A stretch of DNA of 64,000 bases. Source: Cocleimonas flava. Its GTDB lineage: Bacteria; Pseudomonadota; Gammaproteobacteria; Thiotrichales; Thiotrichaceae. Every line of letters starts with the position of its first letter. Within the stretch, counting starts at the first letter, position 1. Positions 44,112-53,039 of the stretch are shown here, piece after piece. The position numbers and the translations under genes were made by a program. The notes below the pieces were generated by a model. The model was not told where the DNA came from and made no database searches. It saw only the letters and a program-made list of their open reading frames with translations. The stretch lies in contig NZ_SMFQ01000005.1 of assembly GCF_004339015.1 (NCBI RefSeq), positions 731,000 to 794,999 on the forward strand, read 5' to 3'.

Positions 44112-45338
44112 ATGTCGAATGAAACGCTAAAAAAAGAAGCCCTTGAGTACCACTTAAATCCTAAGCCGGGAAAAATCGCAATTGAGATTACAAAGCCTAC
44201 TGAAACTCAGAAGGACTTATCGCTTGCTTACACACCGGGTGTAGCAGAACCAGTTAAAGAGATCGAAAGAGATCCTGAAAATGCTTATAAATACACAGCA
44301 AAAGGAAATCTGGTTGGCGTTATAACAGATGGAACAGCTGTATTAGGTCTAGGTAACACTGGCGCTCTTGCAAGCAAACCTGTTATGGAAGGAAAAGGTG
44401 TTTTATTCAAACGCTTTGCAGACATTGATGTTTTTGATATTGAAGTAAATTCAGATTCAGTTGAAGATTTCTGCAAAACTGTAGAAAATATCGCACCTAC
44501 TTTTGGTGGCATTAATTTAGAAGATATTAAAGCGCCTGAATGTTTTGAGATTGAGCGTATTCTGGAAGAAAAACTGGATATTCCGGTATTTCACGATGAT
44601 CAACACGGCACAGCCATCATCATTGCAGCTGGCCTAATTAACGCTCTTGAGCTAAAAGGCAAAGAGCTCAAAGACGCTAGAATCGTTTGTCTAGGTGCTG
44701 GTGCAGCCGGCATAGCTTCAATGAAAGTACTGACGTCACTGGGTGCAGATAAAAACAAACTTTATATGCTTGATCGCGGCGGGGTTATCCACTCTGGTCG
44801 TGATGACTTAAACAAATACAAACAGGAATGGGCACTAGAAACTGAAGACAGAACATTGCTAGATGCATGTACCGGCGCTGATGTATTTATCGGTCTTTCT
44901 GGTCCAAATTTATTAAGTGTCGAAGCACTCAAAGCGATGGCTGATCATCCGATTGTTTTTGCTCTTTCTAATCCAGATCCAGAAATTGATCCTGAAGTAG
45001 CTCGTGAAGCTCGTCCAGACATCATTATGGCGACTGGCCGAAGCGATTACCCTAACCAGATCAACAATGTCTTGGGCTTCCCGTACATCTTCCGTGGTGC
45101 TTTAGATGTTCGCGCAACTAACATCAATACAGAGATGAAAATGGCAGCTGTTCACGCACTAGCATCAATTGCGAAAGAGCCTGTGCCTGATTCAGTGCTT
45201 AAAGCTTACAATAAAGACTCAATGGAATTCGGTCCGGAGTACATCATCCCTACGCCATTAGATCCGCGTTTGCCTGATATTTTACCTGCAGCTATTTCAC
45301 AAGCTGCAATTGATTCTGGCGTTGCTAAAATCAAATAA
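44112..45338 (+). CDS. malic enzyme, short form
   Basis: 408 residues. It decarboxylates malate to pyruvate with reduction of NAD(P). AYTPGVAEPVKEIE near 37, GTAVLGLGNTGALASKPVMEGK near 77, the DDQHGTAIIIAAGL segment near 160 and the Rossmann motif GAGAAGIASMKVL near 196 identify it. It lacks the C-terminal phosphotransacetylase-like domain of long MaeB. Cofactor preference cannot be read with certainty. Confidence 0.95.
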   Translation: MSNETLKKEALEYHLNPKPGKIAIEITKPTETQKDLSLAYTPGVAEPVKEIERDPENAYKYTAKGNLVGVITDGTAVLGLGNTGALASKPVMEGKGVLFKRFADIDVFDIEVNSDSVEDFCKTVENIAPTFGGINLEDIKAPECFEIERILEEKLDIPVFHDDQHGTAIIIAAGLINALELKGKELKDARIVCLGAGAAGIASMKVLTSLGADKNKLYMLDRGGVIHSGRDDLNKYKQEWALETEDRTLLDACTGADVFIGLSGPNLLSVEALKAMADHPIVFALSNPDPEIDPEVAREARPDIIMATGRSDYPNQINNVLGFPYIFRGALDVRATNINTEMKMAAVHALASIAKEPVPDSVLKAYNKDSMEFGPEYIIPTPLDPRLPDILPAAISQAAIDSGVAKIK

Positions 45339-45360
45339 TAGCGTTTTTAAAAAAGCTATA

Positions 45361-45390
45361 AAAAAAGGATGCCATGTGGCATCCTTTTTT
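45361..45390. terminator. bidirectional terminator between malic enzyme and MFS genes
   Basis: AAAAAAGGATGCC-ATGT-GGCATCCTTTTTT; a compact hairpin shared by convergent genes. Confidence 0.95.
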
Positions 45391-45437
45391 GTTTTTGAAT
45401 CAATGAAAATTCATGATCTAGTTATACAGCTATTTAG

Positions 45438-46721
45438 TTACATTCCTTTTTCAGTCGTTTTATCCGCATCATTATCTTCATCATTGCCGGAGTCCTCAGC
45501 ATCTAATGCCACAGCCTCTAAACCTACAGGAGTAATCCTCGACGCCATAAGCTGATGATCCACCTGCTCGTCGTCTGGTACTGCCTCTCTCTGGAAGATA
45601 AAGTACAAAACAAGCAAGCCTAACACCACATGTATAGCCCCTAAATACAAAAGAAACCAGACATTGCCAAAAGCCGCTGTTAGGTAACCTACTGTTATTG
45701 GGCCCGCAGCTGCACCAATACCGGAAAAAAGTACCATGGTGCTACTGGCGCTCGTCATCTGTTCTGGTCTCAAACGATCATTGGTATGCGCAATACTCAA
45801 TGAATACACAGGCAGAGCGGCAGCGCCAAACAAACCGAATATCACAATAAAAGCGTTAGACTGCGGATCAATTTTATAAAGCACGGCAATTAAAGCGACA
45901 GAAATCGCACACAAAACAACAATGACTAAACGTCGATCAAATTTATCTGATATCCAGCCGACCGGCCATTGTGCCGCTGCACCCATAGCAATGAACACAC
46001 TCATAAAGACCGCGGTTTGCGAAATACTCATCCCCGCATTCGCGGCATAAACCGCCCCCATACCGAGAACCACACCTGAAACTATCGAGGTTAATGTAAT
46101 ACTCACTACACCTGTATGTGCCGTTCTAAACAACTCTAAGACACTCATGCTTTCACTTTCTTCTTCTAGTGGTGCTGCCACCCGGGTAACCAACAGAGGA
46201 ATCAAAGCCACTGATAAAAGAATCGAAGAAAGTAAAAATAAATTGAAAGTAGTCGGATCAGCAACCTTAAATAGCAATTGCCCGCCGGCTAGACCACCGT
46301 ATGAAACAATCATATATAGCGATAAAATCCTTCCCCGACTGTCATTGTCAGCACGCGCGTTTAACCAGCTTTCTACAACCACGTAGACACCCGCAAAACT
46401 AAACCCGGTAATCAGCCGCATAAATATCCAGGCAATGGGATCAATTAACAGGATTTGCACCAGTACAGCCGTTGAGGCCAAGGATGCAAGCGCCGCAAAC
46501 ACTCTAATATGTCCGACCTGCCTTATGAGTTTATTGGTGAGTAACGACCCCGCCAAAAAACCTAAATAATAGGCTGTCATGATCCAACCCGTGGTACTCG
46601 AGCTAAACCCTTCGAAGTTGGCTCGCCAACTAACAAGCGTCCCCTGCAAGCCGTTTCCAAGCATCAAAAATGCCAAACCTAAAAACAAAGGCCATGTAGT
46701 TTTTAAAATATTGTTAATCAT
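45438..46721 (-). CDS. MFS transporter, YcaD-like
   Basis: 427 residues with twelve predicted membrane helices. Start WPLFLGLAFLMLGNGLQGTLV, then VVVESWLNARADNDSRGRILSLYMIVSYGGLAGGQLL (first part near residue 118) is typical of the YcaD/UMF1-like branch. The C-terminal 50 residues are cytoplasmic and acidic. The substrate is unknown. Single gene, 240 bases downstream of relA with an element copy between. Confidence 0.88.
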   Translation of the reverse strand: MINNILKTTWPLFLGLAFLMLGNGLQGTLVSWRANFEGFSSSTTGWIMTAYYLGFLAGSLLTNKLIRQVGHIRVFAALASLASTAVLVQILLIDPIAWIFMRLITGFSFAGVYVVVESWLNARADNDSRGRILSLYMIVSYGGLAGGQLLFKVADPTTFNLFLLSSILLSVALIPLLVTRVAAPLEEESESMSVLELFRTAHTGVVSITLTSIVSGVVLGMGAVYAANAGMSISQTAVFMSVFIAMGAAAQWPVGWISDKFDRRLVIVVLCAISVALIAVLYKIDPQSNAFIVIFGLFGAAALPVYSLSIAHTNDRLRPEQMTSASSTMVLFSGIGAAAGPITVGYLTAAFGNVWFLLYLGAIHVVLGLLVLYFIFQREAVPDDEQVDHQLMASRITPVGLEAVALDAEDSGNDEDNDADKTTEKGM

Positions 46722-46851
46722 AAGACGAACTGCAGAAGGAAATAAAACGTTAGGTCAAAAAATGGCGCATTCTCGCACCGAAACTGATTTAAACCAACAG
46801 AAATATAATAGGAAACGCATCAGCGCTATATTTCAGAATATCAGCAATTTT

Positions 46852-46872
46852 AGGCTATAAGTAGGGGGGTGC
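46852..46872 (-). repeat. dispersed C6 element downstream of relA
   Basis: On the minus strand GCACCCCCCTACTTATAGCC, then TAAAATTG: a copy with the AGG block changed and no T run, so no terminator. Confidence 0.7.
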
Positions 46873-46961
46873 ATTATCAACAATGAGAACATTAATGTTC
46901 TCACCCTGACTTACTACAAAACCTTATACGACTTAGCTGCAACGAACCAAAAGAAATAAAT

Positions 46962-49115
46962 CTACTTTTGGCGCTTTGCGTCCATCACATTTCGTAATTG
47001 GCCTATTTTTTCAAGCACATCAAATAGCTGACCCGTATTTTCTATCTGAATGGAAATACTCAACAATGAGATAAGCTCTGTATTGCCTCGTTTCGTTGTC
47101 ATACTGACTACATTAATTTGCTCTTTAGCCAACACCTGAGCAACATCACTAATCAAACCAGGCTTATTAAAACCAGTCACTTGAATATCAACGGTGTATG
47201 CCGTGGTTTCTGTACCCCAGGAAGCTTCGGCTAGTCGCAATGATTTATCTGGACCAAGATTGTCCTCATCGATATTAGGACAGTCTTCGCGATGAATCGT
47301 GATACCTCTTCCGACAGTGATATAACCAATAATATTGTCGCCGGGTACAGGCTTACAACAGTTTGCTATTTCAACTAAAAGATTACTAACACCCTGAATT
47401 TGAATACCGCGATCGTTATGTTCATTTTTAACATTAACCTTACGGAATTTAACTTCTTCTTTCTTCGGTACTTCCAGTGAATCGATTAACTGAGCGACAC
47501 TGATATCACCCCGACCCAGCGCAATCAGAAATTCTTTTTTAGACTGAAAACGAAAACGTTGAATTAAAGGCTCAAGATCTATCTTTTTAAGATTTAAACG
47601 ATGTTTTTCCTGCTCGATCACATCCTTGCCATCTTGCAAGTTTTTCCCATGATCCTGCTGTCTGAACCAATGTCTAATTTTGCTCCGAGAGCTTGCTGAC
47701 CCAACATAACCCAAGGTAGGGTTGAGCCACTTTCTACTGGGTTGTTCCTCCTTCTTGGTGATGATTTCTACCTGATCACCATTGTTCAGCTTATGATCTA
47801 AGGAAACAATCACCCCATTAACTTTTGCGCCATTGCATCGATGACCCACACTTGTGTGAATAGCATAGGCAAAATCTAACGGCGTAGAACCTTTGGAAAG
47901 CTCGACAATGTCACCTTGCGGCGTAAGCACAAATACCCTGTCCGGAAAAATTTCCGCCCTGAAGTCTTCGAGTAGCTCGTCATCGGTATCATCGCTATCG
48001 AGCAATCGTCTTAAAGAACTAACGACTCTTTCCATTGCCGCATCTTGTGCGCCACCTTCTTTATAGCGCCAATGTGCAGCAACACCCAGTTCGGCGAACA
48101 CGTGCATATCTTGCGTCCGAATCTGGATTTCTACGTATCTTCCCTGAGGACCGATAACCACGGTATGTAATGACTGATAACCATTCGGCTTTTTATTGGC
48201 GATATAATCATCGAGCTCTGCCGGAACGTGCTTCCATTTTTCATGGACCACACCAAGCGCGGTATAACAGGCTTTAACATCACTGACGATAACGCGAACA
48301 GCACGTAAATCATAAAGCTGATCGATAGAGAGTTCTTTGCGCTGCATCTTTTTCCAGATGCTATAGATATGCTTGGGTCGACCGTAAACTTCGGCTTCTA
48401 TGTCCATATCGCTTAAGAATTGGCGCAGATTGAAGATAAATGCTTCAACATAGGCTTCGCGCTCTAGGCGTTTCGCATCTAAGGATTTGGCTATTTTCTT
48501 ATAGCCCATGGGATCGAGATAACGGAAAGCCAGATCTTCCATTTCCCATTTTAGTTGGCTAACACCCAGACGATTTGCCAAAGGCGCATAGATATCCATC
48601 GTCTCTTGAGCGACTGCGCGCTTATCATAAAGCTCCGCATCGGCGAGCAGACGCAAATATTGTAAGCGCCAGCCAAGATAGATTAAGACCGCACGTACAT
48701 CATCGACCATCGCTAACAGCATGCGTCTAAGGCGTTCTGCTTGCTCGGGAATGACCGCTTCGTTTTCGTTTTGGGGTTTAAAATTATGCAACCACCGCAT
48801 GTTTTTAACCAGCAACGCAATTGTGCTGCTAAATTTTTCAGCAATTTCTTCTATGGAATAAGTGTCGCAGAGGCGCACATCGCTTAAGACCGCAGCAATA
48901 AGTGTGACCTGGTCAACTTGTAAGTTACGTAAAATATCCGCGACATCCAGGCTTAAGGGGACTTGTGAATCTTCATCAAACTCTGCAACCGTGAGCATCA
49001 GATCAATCGCATCGATTAGCAATTGCTGATCTTCTTCACTTTCATTGATGGAGAGTCGATGTATCCATTCTTCGCGAGTGCGCGAACTGGTATCTCTTAG
49101 CTGACTATGCTGCAT
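46962..49115 (-). CDS. relA: (p)ppGpp synthetase RelA
   Basis: 717 residues from the ATG at 49115 (MQHSQLRD), preceded by GAGGGG; a GTG frame start 42 bases upstream lies inside an element copy and is unlikely. Domains: degenerate HD domain (about 20-180, no HDxxED, so hydrolase-dead as in RelA), synthetase domain with GRPKHIYSIWKKM and YDLRAVRVIV, TGS domain (VFVLTPQGDIVELSKGSTPLDFAYAIH), helical domain, zinc-finger-like CCKPVPGD and a C-terminal ACT domain. It makes the alarmone on ribosomes with uncharged tRNA. Confidence 0.96.
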   Translation of the reverse strand: MQHSQLRDTSSRTREEWIHRLSINESEEDQQLLIDAIDLMLTVAEFDEDSQVPLSLDVADILRNLQVDQVTLIAAVLSDVRLCDTYSIEEIAEKFSSTIALLVKNMRWLHNFKPQNENEAVIPEQAERLRRMLLAMVDDVRAVLIYLGWRLQYLRLLADAELYDKRAVAQETMDIYAPLANRLGVSQLKWEMEDLAFRYLDPMGYKKIAKSLDAKRLEREAYVEAFIFNLRQFLSDMDIEAEVYGRPKHIYSIWKKMQRKELSIDQLYDLRAVRVIVSDVKACYTALGVVHEKWKHVPAELDDYIANKKPNGYQSLHTVVIGPQGRYVEIQIRTQDMHVFAELGVAAHWRYKEGGAQDAAMERVVSSLRRLLDSDDTDDELLEDFRAEIFPDRVFVLTPQGDIVELSKGSTPLDFAYAIHTSVGHRCNGAKVNGVIVSLDHKLNNGDQVEIITKKEEQPSRKWLNPTLGYVGSASSRSKIRHWFRQQDHGKNLQDGKDVIEQEKHRLNLKKIDLEPLIQRFRFQSKKEFLIALGRGDISVAQLIDSLEVPKKEEVKFRKVNVKNEHNDRGIQIQGVSNLLVEIANCCKPVPGDNIIGYITVGRGITIHREDCPNIDEDNLGPDKSLRLAEASWGTETTAYTVDIQVTGFNKPGLISDVAQVLAKEQINVVSMTTKRGNTELISLLSISIQIENTGQLFDVLEKIGQLRNVMDAKRQK

Positions 49116-49153
49116 TACCCCAAACCCCTCTATGTAGGTATAGAACTGGAAGT

Positions 49154-49181
49154 GCACCCCCCTACTTTGAGGGCTTTTTTT
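49154..49181 (+). repeat. dispersed C6 element upstream of relA, antisense
   Basis: GCACCCCCCTACTTTGAGGG, then C and T7 on the + strand, opposite to relA and the HAD gene on either side. CCCT/AGGG pairing followed by T7 would stop antisense transcription only. Confidence 0.8.
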
Positions 49182-49238
49182 AATTAATTCTTATTATTCT
49201 AGCGATAAAATCCAGATTTTATATTGCGCCTTATCATG

Positions 49239-49922
49239 TCACAAATTTACTATTTTGTCTTCTAATTGGTGATGATGCTGGATCACCGCCGTGGGTGTTT
49301 GACCGCCTGGCCAAGGCATTAACGTTGGGTTGTACCAAATAGCTTTCATACCAACTTGTTGAGCACCAATGATATCGCGCTCTGGATCATCACCAACATA
49401 AACCGTTTGATGGAAATCATGGTCTGATAGTTCCATCGCTTTATGAAAAATATCTTTATGTGGTTTAGATACGCCGGCAGCTTCTGAAGATAAAGAAAAG
49501 TCGAATAAGTGCCCTACTCCTATTTTATTCACATCAGCATTGCCATTGGTGATAACACCTAATGAGTACTTTTTAGAGAGCTTCTCTAGCATTTCCAAAG
49601 CGCCATCATAAAAAGTCACGTCATTTCTGGCTGACCAAAATACATCAAAGCCCGGTTCTACATAGTCGTGATCATAACCAATCTCATCTGCCAGAGCTCT
49701 CATCCAGCTCTTGCGCAAATCGGTTAAGTTATGATGCATTTCAGGCTTGGCATACATGTAATCCATACGATGCTGAACCAATGCCTCACCACTATATTTT
49801 TGGGTGATCTTTGGGTAGTATGATTTCAGCCATTCGTAGAAGCTGCTCTCTGCCTTAGCAATCACCGGATTGACGGCCCACAGGGTATTATCTAAATCAA
49901 AAGCGATACATTTAATTGTCAT
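49239..49922 (-). CDS. yigB: HAD-family phosphatase, YigB-like
   Basis: 227 residues from the ATG at 49922 (MTIKCIAFDLDNTLW), chosen because the HAD motif I DLDNT lies at residues 9-13 as usual. Motif II ITNGNAD near 111, motif III lysine SKPHKDIFHKA near 142, motif IV VGDDPERDIIGAQ near 163. E. coli YigB dephosphorylates the riboflavin precursor ARPP. In E. coli it follows dapF-xerC; here it is separated. Its start codon overlaps the divergent lipase-like start. Confidence 0.87.
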   Translation of the reverse strand: MTIKCIAFDLDNTLWAVNPVIAKAESSFYEWLKSYYPKITQKYSGEALVQHRMDYMYAKPEMHHNLTDLRKSWMRALADEIGYDHDYVEPGFDVFWSARNDVTFYDGALEMLEKLSKKYSLGVITNGNADVNKIGVGHLFDFSLSSEAAGVSKPHKDIFHKAMELSDHDFHQTVYVGDDPERDIIGAQQVGMKAIWYNPTLMPWPGGQTPTAVIQHHHQLEDKIVNL

Positions 49923-50766
49923 GAAGCTATTTAAACACATCATTATTTCATTCGCATTACTTCTATTAAGCATACTGCCTTTCAATTCATTACAGGCAAG
50001 AACCATTGTGCTGGTGCATGGCTTTATGGCGGATGACATGTCGTGGCGCTACTCAGGCTTTACCCAACCGCTCTTACAAGCTGGCTGGAAAGATGGGGGC
50101 GGCTATGGTTACGGCGCCCAAGGAATGCTTTTTCCTCGTGATTTAATGACTAAAGGCGACGTCTTTTATACGGTTAACCTTCCATCGAAATCTAACTTAC
50201 AAATTCAAGAAAGCTACCTCATGCAGTATCTTTCTCATTTATATGCCTATCGATTCGAACCAATGACTCTGGTTGGCCATTCGGCAGGTGGTTTAATTGC
50301 CAGACTTTATGTCATCGACCCTCAGCGTGAGCAGGCAGTGAATGGTTTGATAACAATTGCATCACCACACCTAGGAACACCTGCCGCCAATATCGCTCAT
50401 TTAGCAGGCAATTCTCCTATTGGGATGATGGCCAGCATGGCTGGTATTAGCGAATTGCAAGATTCTCGCGGTTTATTTTCTGACCTAAAAGAGGAAGCTC
50501 CCTATAACTTTCTGTACTGGATGAATCGCCAACACCATCCAAACATTCATTATGCTTCTATTATTCGTAAAAATGATTCCATTACTCAACCAGAAAGGTT
50601 CGACTTTGTTGTTCCCCCTTTCAGTCAGGACATGAATAATATCTGGGCATTAAGAGAGCGTTCTGGCATCGCACTCAGTACCGAAAATCACTCTTTAAAT
50701 GGGAAAGATGGAGTAATCCTGCTACAAATCCTACAGCACATTCCTCTAAGTTCATCTCAAAAATAG
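49921..50766 (+). CDS. secreted alpha/beta hydrolase (lipase-like)
   Basis: 281 residues from the ATG at 49921. A signal peptide (MKLFKHIIISFALLLLSILPFNSLQA) precedes the alpha/beta fold: oxyanion strand VLVHGFMADDMSWRY near 31, nucleophile elbow GHSAGG near 119 (Ser), and a late His in STENHSLNGKDG near 261. Resembles triacylglycerol lipase/PGAP1-like esterases. Substrate unknown. The upstream 5' region lies wholly inside the divergent yigB gene, so its promoter must be there. Confidence 0.85.
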   Translation: MKLFKHIIISFALLLLSILPFNSLQARTIVLVHGFMADDMSWRYSGFTQPLLQAGWKDGGGYGYGAQGMLFPRDLMTKGDVFYTVNLPSKSNLQIQESYLMQYLSHLYAYRFEPMTLVGHSAGGLIARLYVIDPQREQAVNGLITIASPHLGTPAANIAHLAGNSPIGMMASMAGISELQDSRGLFSDLKEEAPYNFLYWMNRQHHPNIHYASIIRKNDSITQPERFDFVVPPFSQDMNNIWALRERSGIALSTENHSLNGKDGVILLQILQHIPLSSSQK

Positions 50767-50880
50767 AGAAAACCTTAAAAAGAAAAAACCTAAGCCGCTG
50801 ATTTAAAATAACTAATAGTAACTTCTCAGTCTTTAATGAATGAAATTAAATTCACCAATAGTATTTTTTATAGTAAACTG

Positions 50881-51007
50881 TGCGCTCTCCACAAATACCA
50901 CCCGAGGAGAATGGTTACTTAGTGTTTTCTTGGAGGATGACGCTGCCAGAGATCTCATGATTTCCTGGTGTAACCACATTCAACCCCGAGTCTATCTCGG
51001 GGTTTTT
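50881..51007 (+). ncRNA. candidate small structured RNA upstream of mscL
   Basis: A TATAGT at 50869-50874 could be a -10 box, though the -35 is weak. The segment can fold: TCTCC pairs with GGAGA, TGGTTAC with GTAACCA across about 50 bases, CCAG with CTGG inside, and it ends with the strong terminator CCCCGAG-TCTAT-CTCGGGG plus T5 (50984-51007). It ends 143 bases before mscL. Three GGA motifs recall CsrA-binding RNAs but are too few for a firm call. It does not match 6S, 4.5S or tmRNA as I know them. The rest of this 384-base gap shows nothing else. Confidence 0.45.
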
Positions 51008-51150
51008 AATGGGCGAAATTAATTTCAAACCTTTTAATATATTTATTCAGATTTTCGAACTAATTTTGTGCAGCTCGCACTAAATGTACGATTCAACAAA
51101 ACAATCAATTTTTTTTATATTAATTTAACAAACTATTAAGGAAGATAAAC

Positions 51151-51543
51151 ATGGGAATGATCAAAGACTTTAAGGAATTCGCTCTTAGCGGTAATTTAAT
51201 CGATATGGCTACAGGTATTATTATCGGTGTAGCATCTGGCAAATTAATCTCATCACTTGTAAGTGACGTAATTATGCCACCAATCGGAGTTGCACTAGGT
51301 GGAGTAAATTTTACAGACTTAGGCATCAAGCTTGCTGAAACAGGTGGTGGAGAAAAAGGGTTAGAGCCAATCATGCTTAAGTACGGCGCATTCATTCAGA
51401 GCTTCATTGACTTCTTAATCATTATGGCAGTTGTATTTATTATTATTAAAATTGCTACACGTAACAAAGAGCCAGAGCCAGAAGCTGGACCATCTCAAGA
51501 AGACCTACTTACTGAGATTCGTGACGCGTTACAAAAGAAGTAA
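51151..51543 (+). CDS. mscL: large-conductance mechanosensitive channel
   Basis: 130 residues. The start MGMIKDFKEFALSGNLIDMATGIIIGVASGKLI (TM1, gating constriction) and LIIMAVVFIIIKIATRN (TM2) define MscL, with the C-terminal helix EDLLTEIRDALQKK. It releases solutes at extreme membrane tension. Ribosome site AAGGAAGA. Closed by a strong terminator made from element sequence. Confidence 0.97.
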   Translation: MGMIKDFKEFALSGNLIDMATGIIIGVASGKLISSLVSDVIMPPIGVALGGVNFTDLGIKLAETGGGEKGLEPIMLKYGAFIQSFIDFLIIMAVVFIIIKIATRNKEPEPEAGPSQEDLLTEIRDALQKK

Positions 51544-51587
51544 TTCTTTAAGCTGATTTTAGGAAATAGTGATTACTATTACTTCTT

Positions 51588-51641
51588 AAAAAAGTGCTTA
51601 TAAGTAGGGGGGTGTATTTTTAAATACACCCCCCTTTTTTT
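51588..51641. repeat. dispersed C6 element extended into a strong terminator after mscL
   Basis: A minus-strand copy (AAAAAAGTGCTTATAAGTAG, then G5TG) is followed by TATTTTTAAATACACCCCCC and T8. GGGGGGTGTATTT pairs with AAATACACCCCCC over 13 bases, making a strong rightward terminator for mscL. The leftward part could end the convergent lipoprotein gene. Confidence 0.88.
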
Positions 51642-51693
51642 ATCTCTTATTTTTGACTATCTTGGTGTTTCGAGTTAAATCTGTTGAGCTAAC

Positions 51694-52848
51694 TTAGTTT
51701 AAACGGCAACCACCACCAACATAAGATCCTGCTTCCAGATCTGTAACATTCGACCATACTCCACTCAAGGTCAACGTCTCCTCATCTAAAACACCATCGA
51801 TTTCAGTACCATCAGCTGATTTAGCAGTCAGTTTGTTATCTACTAACTTACCTGTGATTTCACTTTCTTCATTCGTTGAAACACTATAAGTGGTTCCTTT
51901 TACATTGTTCGACTTGTCGACATCAAAGGTAAATAATCCTTGATCTCCCCCAGTGAACGGAACGGTGTAACGATAAACTGCATCACTTTCACCACCTAAT
52001 CTCTCTGCAGAGAATGTACCTTTCAAGGATGTATTCGCGCTATTTTCCCAGGTACCTGATAGGTCTTCAGTAGAATTGAGCTTTCCAGTAAATTCTTTGG
52101 CAGAATCTTCAGCACTCACAAACTCTAATCCCATATCATAATCAAGCGCGGTAGTACTGCTAATCTCAACCGATACTTCATTCTCCGGATTATATGAAGA
52201 ACCTACTACTTCACCCGTAACCGGGTTTACGACTAACGCAATATTACCTGATTCTGTACCTTCGTAAGAACCTACATAAGCACCCGCATTTGCACAAAGC
52301 AAGGTCGTCTTTAAGTGAGTTGCCGCTACCGTCGCTTCAGGTATTTCATGCTCGATCCCATCTGCAACAGAAGCTGAAGTTACGATGTTATTCACGTTTT
52401 GTGTAGGGAAATCAGCCGCTGCAAAATCTACTACTGACCAGCTTTCTGCTTTAGCCTGAACTTTTTTAGAAATTTCAATGCCATTACTCGGCGTATTATC
52501 TTTATCCAGCATCATCAGAAAACGTACTTTATTGATTACTTCGGCAGAAGCCAAAGTGCCATTAGCAACAAGATCTACTGGTGTCATTACCGCTTTACCA
52601 GTACCCGACCCAAGCGCTACTGCGCCTATTGAGAAGGCAACATCTTCACCATCTTCGTAAATGAAACCACCAGATGCATCTGTAACGCCATCCTGACCTC
52701 CAGAAACATAAGAGAGACCAGACACGTTACTGTCTTTAAAAACACCATTCTTTTTAACAACAGAAGAAGAACTTCCTCCGCCACCACAGGCTGTAAGCCC
52801 AAATAATGAAACCGTGGTCAATGCAATTAAGCCATTAATCTTTAACAT
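51694..52848 (-). CDS. large lipoprotein of unknown function
   Basis: 384 residues from the ATG at 52848. Lipobox LTAC, with lipidated Cys near residue 21 followed by GGGGSSSS, the same linker as the lipoprotein at 20948. No family recognised. Residues about 30-110 contain DSNVSGLSYVSGGQDGVTDASGGFIYEDGEDVAFSIGAVALG (first half quoted in part), a segment I have seen in many marine-gammaproteobacterial lipoproteins as a repeated beta unit. The rest is rich in Thr/Ser/Gly beta strands, perhaps a barrel or sandwich. Divergent from mutS. Confidence 0.6.
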   Translation of the reverse strand: MLKINGLIALTTVSLFGLTACGGGGSSSSVVKKNGVFKDSNVSGLSYVSGGQDGVTDASGGFIYEDGEDVAFSIGAVALGSGTGKAVMTPVDLVANGTLASAEVINKVRFLMMLDKDNTPSNGIEISKKVQAKAESWSVVDFAAADFPTQNVNNIVTSASVADGIEHEIPEATVAATHLKTTLLCANAGAYVGSYEGTESGNIALVVNPVTGEVVGSSYNPENEVSVEISSTTALDYDMGLEFVSAEDSAKEFTGKLNSTEDLSGTWENSANTSLKGTFSAERLGGESDAVYRYTVPFTGGDQGLFTFDVDKSNNVKGTTYSVSTNEESEITGKLVDNKLTAKSADGTEIDGVLDEETLTLSGVWSNVTDLEAGSYVGGGCRLN

Positions 52849-53039
52849 ATTTATCCCCATAAATTTTTATAATAAAGCCGCGCTGATTCTACCATAATCA
52901 AACTCTTACACATAATGCAGACTACACTCATCAAACGTTTAGACAGAAGCTTGATAAATAGTTTCGTTGAAATGAATTTCGTCGATGAGAATTCCAAGTT
53001 TATTGTGACACTGTCAGACTGATTTGTTAAATTAGCCGG

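Noticed and set aside
49116..49157. N-terminal extension of RelA starting at a GTG
   Set aside because: The GTG lies in an element copy; the ATG at 49115 has a purine-rich ribosome site and matches the usual RelA start.
50840..51022. 60-codon frame upstream of mscL
   Set aside because: Overlaps the RNA terminator, shows no family or ribosome site and has unlikely composition; treated as part of the candidate RNA region.
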